From the NCBI GenBank assembly GCA_023205875.1, contig CP060768.1, forward strand, positions 62,001 through 126,000: a stretch of 64,000 bases of DNA. The letters are read 5' to 3'. The notes below the pieces were generated by a model that was not told the DNA's origin, did no database searches, and was given only the letters and a program-made list of their open reading frames with translations. Positions 60,505 to 64,000 of this stretch are shown here, in pieces. This stretch comes from Chloropicon primus. Lineage: Eukaryota; Chlorophyta; Chloropicophyceae; Chloropicales; Chloropicaceae. The stretch's first letter is position 1. Each line of letters begins with the position of its first letter. The position numbers were made by a program, and so were the translations under genes.

Positions 60505-61735
60505 AATAATAAGAAAGAAACCACCACAAAGTCAATCAATTCCCTTTACCAAGTGGATGATGATGATGATGTCGTTGTGGTTGAAGGGTTGAAGGTGTAG
60601 TGATGTTGGGGTCCACGGAAAGGTCTCGAGTCGTAGAAACGCGCCCGCTTCGTGGTTTTGTTGTTTTGTTTTTGTTTTGTCTTCTTCGTGTTTGCTCTGC
60701 TCTGCTCCGTCTGTGTCTGCCCTCGTCTCTGTCTCTGAAGGAGAGAGAGAGAGAGGAGATCTGGGATGAAGGGAAAGTGAGGAGTGATTGGGGATGATGA
60801 TGGCAACAATGACAGAGAGGGAGAGGGGAGAGAGGGAGGGAGAGAGGGTGGTTCATCATCGTGCTTGGAGGTGATCCTCCCTCCCTCTCTTTCGCTGCCT
60901 GCCTGCCTGCTCTGCTCCGTCTGTGTCTCTGAAGGAGAGAGAGAGAGAGAGAGGGAGAGAGAGGGAGAGAGAGAGAGAGGATAGGGAGCACACTTCTTCC
61001 TTCTTCCTTCTTCCTAATTCCTACTTCTTTTAGCGTTTGCGATGGGTGGGAGCCAATGCCAATGCTCTGGAGGGAAGGAATGAACGCAGGACACGGGTAA
61101 GGAAGACGCAGAGGAGAGGCGAACGATAATTCGTGGTCCTTCCTTCAGGCAGCAGCAGCAGCTCTCCTCAAAGTCGGAGTGGGCGGGTGTCTCTTTTGTT
61201 GGGAACAAGAACGAATTGACCTTTCTTGGCCACCAGAGTCGTCGTGCGCAGGTAGCTCCGAACGAAGCCCAGCAAACCTTGGTGGCGAGCATCACGACGC
61301 ACTCCGCGTTCCTCGCGACCAACACCTACCTTGGCAGCCTGTGCCAAGTGGCTAGAACTTTGTCGAAGAGGACGGAGCTGCGCGGTCCGAGCGACACGTC
61401 CGTCGTCGTGTCTCTCTGTCTTTGGATGTGGGTGTGTATCTCTATCATATCTGCCTGGTCTGGCGTCGTCGTCGTCGTCGCCACTCCCTCGAGGTGGTGA
61501 CTGACTGACTCCTTTTTTTTTTGACGGCGAGGGAGAACGAGCTCGACGGCGACGAGGAGGAGGACTGGGGCGGTGGTGGGTTTGGACCCCGACCAAGTCA
61601 CACCCTCCCAGTCCATCGATCGATCGTGTGCGAGGGCATGTTCTCCTTTCTCCTCTCCTTCTCTCGCCTGCCCTGGCGTCCGCGCGTGAGGTCGCCTCCT
61701 CTTTATATAGTGTAAAATGAGAGTAGAAATCACAT
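60505..61735. other. Region upstream of the tRNA gene
   Basis: GA/GT-rich repeats to about 61010, then moderately complex DNA. A plus-strand open stretch at about 61232-61400 has gene-like codon use but matches nothing I know; it could be an exon of an undetected gene. No clear gene. Confidence 0.4.
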
Positions 61736-61830
61736 GCTCTCGTGGCGTAATTGGATAACGCGTTTGACTTCTATATCTTCTTACATCAAAAGATATCAAA
61801 AGATTGCGGGTTCGAGTCCCGCCGAGAGCT
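61736..61830 (+). tRNA. tRNA-Arg (anticodon UCU) with a 21-base intron
   Basis: Acceptor arms GCTCTCG (61736-61742) and CGAGAGC (61823-61829) pair fully. D arm GCG...CGC; anticodon stem TTTGA/TCAAA; anticodon TCT at 61770-61772; intron 61774-61794 after the base 3' of the anticodon, the canonical place; variable loop AGATT; T arm GCGGG-TTCGAGT-CCCGC. Box A (TGGCGTAATTGG) and box B (GGTTCGAGTCC) are good. It reads AGA, fitting heavy use of AGG/AGA in the local genes. A TTTATATAG box lies about 30 bases upstream. No T-run terminator was seen in the next 100 bases. Confidence 0.95.
61774..61794 (+). other. Intron of tRNA-Arg(UCU)
   Basis: 21 bases between positions 37 and 38 of the tRNA. Removing it leaves a 7-base anticodon loop CTTCTAA and a normal cloverleaf. 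Confidence 0.92.
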
Positions 61831-61970
61831 TGATGAGGCGGATGAGGCGAAACTACAGTCGCCTCTCCTCTTGCTCCGGGAGACAAAGGTTCTGTGAGAG
61901 ACGTTAATTATACACGGTCGAGAGAGAAAGAGAGAAAGCGTAACGCCAAAGCCGCGAACGAGGCGGCCGA

Positions 61971-62250
61971 CCCCTGGCTCCTCGAAGCCACTGCAAATCA
62001 TCAAGGTGACCTCCCCGGGCTGCCCCTCTACAAGTCCTCTCGTCCAACTCGCACCCCTGGCTCCTCGAAGCCACTGCAAATCATCAAGGTGACCTCCCCG
62101 GGCTGCCCCTCTACAAGTCCTCTCGTCCAACTCGCACCCCTGGCTCCTCGAAGCCACTGCAAAACATCAAGGTGACCTCCCCGGGCTGCCCCTCTACAAG
62201 TCCTCTCGTCCAACTCGCACCCCTGGCTCCTCGAAGCCACTGCAAATCAT
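61971..62250. repeat. 83-base tandem array, 3.4 copies, with ankyrin-like reading
   Basis: Exact period 83 bases: units start at 61971, 62054, 62137 and 62220 (last one partial, 31 bases). Copies are nearly identical. On the minus strand each unit can be read as GCELDERTCRGAARGGHLDD then LQWLRG, the style of ankyrin repeats with GGHL-x-x-LQW found in algal proteins. As 83 is not a multiple of three, the same reading cannot hold over successive units, so it is not an active gene. Confidence 0.9.
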
Positions 62251-62751
62251 ACTGACTTATGTTATCCCACCGGTTTAGTGGCGACCCTACACTGGTGGAC
62301 GAGGAGAGACGCCAGCGATGGGAGGATAATGGTGTCGGGGAGGTTCGACCAGGAGGAATGTCGAGACCAGGTGGAGGCGTTCAAGCGCAAGTTCGACGAA
62401 TTCAACGACGCAGACCCCATCAATCGTTGGTCTGCCGACCAAACGTCTGACACTACGTCACAGCTCGCGACCGGCAGCACCACCTCTGCCCTCCCTAACG
62501 CTGGTGTTGCTCGAGGGTCAGCAGGGCGGGAGCTGACGTTCACCACCCAGCTACAGGGAGTGGGGCAGGGGCGTGGATCGGGGACACTGCGGGAGGTTCC
62601 TCTGGCCGGCACGGCTATGAAGGCCCTTGCAGCTACGGCTCGGCCTCTACGAACCGAGGAGGTCAAGCTCATCATCAACAAATGGCCAAGCACGAGGGCG
62701 AACGAGGAGGAAAAGAGAGAGAGAGAAAAGACGACTCAGTCCTGCCGGAAA

Positions 62752-62784
<33 letters not shown>

Positions 62785-63026
62785 TCCTTTGGTCTCCTTT
62801 CGTTTCGAGCCCTCGCACACATCCAGAGGTCTTGTGGCTCTTAGCATCATCTTCCTCCTCCTCTGCCCTTGGATCGATTTGTTCTCAAAAAAAAAGAAAA
62901 AAAAAGGTATGATTGTTGTAAAATTTCAATACGTTATATTTTGTTTGTGCAATATACTACTGACCACGCAGCGCACCTGCCTCCGCGCTCCCCCTGACCC
63001 AAACACCCCCGCCCCCATTCGTTCAT
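62251..63026. other. Gap before the AP2/ERF gene
   Basis: A plus-strand open frame (62278-62844) has a coding-like first part but ends in poly-Val from a GTC run (62752-62783). No family recognised and no start context convincing. The rest is noncoding with an A-rich run near 62886-62907. Confidence 0.4.
62752..62783. repeat. GTC trinucleotide microsatellite
   Basis: About ten GTC units in the noncoding region between the tandem array and the AP2/ERF gene. Confidence 0.95.
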
Positions 63027-63998
63027 TCATGACTCTTGGAGCAGAAGGAGGGCCTGCGCCTCCGAGGCGATCTGCTCGTCCTCTGCCATCAGCCTCCTGG
63101 TCCTCTCGGCGCTCTCCTCGGCGCTGATGGTGTCGCCAGAGTCCTCGGAGTCCCGGGAGGTGCTGCCGCTCAGTCCGCTGCTCGCCTTTGTCCGCCCGCT
63201 CGAGGCCGAGGCGATCCCGGCGCTGGCGCCGAGGGGAAAGTTGGTGATGGCCGCAGCGCCCCTGATCTCCCTGGCCGCCTGGTCGTAGGCCAAGGCCGCC
63301 TCCTCGGCGGTGTCAAAGGTTCCCAGCCAGACCCTGCAGCCCTTGGAAGGGTCCCTGATCTCCGCGGCGAACTTGCCCCAGGGTCTCTGCCTCACGCCCC
63401 TGAACTTGGCGCTCGCCTGCTTCTTCTCCATCACCCCGGCGCTGTGCGGCCTCAGGGGGTGGGAGCCGTGGCCCTTGCTGTTCCTCCTGGCGCTCCCGAC
63501 GGAGAACCCGGTCGTCCTCTCGGGGATGGGGACGGAGCCGTAGGCCAGCTCGGCGGACGGCCTCCTTCCGCTCGCTGGGATGGCGATGGGGGCCGACTTC
63601 TCCAGGCTCTTGCCCGGGATGCAGGTCGTGAATGCGCTCGTGGGGGACACTCCGAGGGGCGTCTCGATCTTCACGCCGGCGTCGGCCTGGCTGCTGCCGT
63701 GGTGGTGGTGGTCGGCGGCAGCCATGGCGGCCGCGGGGTGGTGGTGCTTCTGGGCGGCGGAGGCCTGGGCCATCTGGGGCCACTGGGTGGTCTGCTGCTG
63801 CTGCTGCTGGTTCATCAGGCCGCTGAGGGCCCCGACCTTCTTGGCCGCGGGCTTCTTCGCCGCCTCCTGCTGGAGCTCCTGCTGCTGCTTCATCATCTGC
63901 TGCAGGAGGCCAAAGTTCACCGCGGGGTTCAGGGGGGAGAACGCCGCCGCGGCGGCCATGTGCTGCTGCTGCTGCTGCATCAGGAACGCCGGGTTCAT
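63027..63998 (-). CDS. AP2/ERF-domain transcription factor (possibly truncated by the window edge)
   Basis: 323 residues from the ATG at 63998, only two bases from the end of the window, so more N-terminal sequence may lie outside. Residues 1-100 are Gln/Ala/His-rich. One AP2/ERF domain spans about 198-255: [19 protein letters not shown], then [19 protein letters not shown] and [15 protein letters not shown], with the conserved [16 protein letters not shown] beta-sheet and the LAYDxAA helix. The RGAAA/NFP end is the ERF form. DNA contact residues Arg and Trp are intact, so GCC-box or DRE-like binding is expected. A Ser/Thr-rich tail and helical end ([19 protein letters not shown]) follow. A family of plants and green algae. 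Intronless in what is seen. Confidence 0.92.
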   Translation of the reverse strand: MNPAFLMQQQQQHMAAAAAFSPLNPAVNFGLLQQMMKQQQELQQEAAKKPAAKKVGALSGLMNQQQQQQTTQWPQMAQASAAQKHHHPAAAMAAADHHHHGSSQADAGVKIETPLGVSPTSAFTTCIPGKSLEKSAPIAIPASGRRPSAELAYGSVPIPERTTGFSVGSARRNSKGHGSHPLRPHSAGVMEKKQASAKFRGVRQRPWGKFAAEIRDPSKGCRVWLGTFDTAEEAALAYDQAAREIRGAAAITNFPLGASAGIASASSGRTKASSGLSGSTSRDSEDSGDTISAEESAERTRRLMAEDEQIASEAQALLLLQES

Positions 63999-64000
63999 CG

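Noticed and set aside
61216-61500. Plus-strand stretch (NEAQQTLVASITTHSAFL and following) as an exon
   Set aside because: Codon use is plausible and an acceptor-like CAG lies at its start, but no partner exon or family was found.
61971-62250. CRISPR-like array
   Set aside because: A pure tandem repeat without unique spacers, in a eukaryotic genome.
62278-62844. Open frame before the AP2/ERF gene
   Set aside because: The end is poly-Val from a GTC run, and the first part matches no family I know. Not enough for a gene call.

Overview
This is nuclear DNA from a eukaryote with compact, mostly intronless genes, most likely a green alga. Plant-lineage evidence: an AP2/ERF transcription factor, a plant S40-type (DUF584) protein, a plant-type plastid GGPP synthase and a plant-type mitochondrial mS35. 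TGTAA, the poly(A) signal of Chlamydomonas-like chlorophytes, lies within about 200 bases after the stop codon of 15 of the 28 genes. A canonical CFAP161 gene and a CEP164-type module mean the lineage has, or recently had, cilia. I cannot name the genus; a prasinophyte or early-branching chlorophyte is my best guess. Arg is written mainly as AGG/AGA, and a tRNA-Arg(UCU) gene is present.

I support 28 protein genes and one tRNA. Nine genes carry 12 short GT-AG introns (85 to 332 bases); I placed each junction by restoring a conserved protein and keeping the frame. Several naive open frames begin at TTG or GTG, so I moved those starts to the first sensible ATG.

Layout. 0-9.5 kb: kinesin-14 fused to a CEP164-like head, S40 protein, Rab2, casein kinase 1. 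11-18.6 kb: GIP1-like protein, penta-EF-hand protein, PWWP-SET methyltransferase, mS35, NOP10. 20.5-29.5 kb: ArfGAP, GGPP synthase, WASH-complex CCDC53, double bromodomain protein, proteasome alpha (PSMA6/PAA type). 30-40 kb: unknown protein, CLC exchanger, choline-transporter-like protein, ornithine aminotransferase, TMEM144-like transporter. 40-51 kb: a 1479-residue orphan, a probable axonemal protein, CFAP161, a PH-like protein and a coiled-coil protein. 51-60.5 kb: a four-CNB cGMP-type kinase, a TTP-type CCCH protein and an unknown protein, with duplicated gene ends between the last two. 60.5-64 kb: tRNA-Arg, an 83-base tandem array with ankyrin-like coding content, and an AP2/ERF gene at the edge.

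Convergent gene pairs are separated by as little as 73 bases. Upstream regions run from 0.4 to 2 kb and are full of simple repeats. The genes are mainly unrelated housekeeping functions. The only functional clustering I see is the cilium-linked set at 45-56 kb, and that is inference. No transposon, retroelement or virus-derived protein was recognised.
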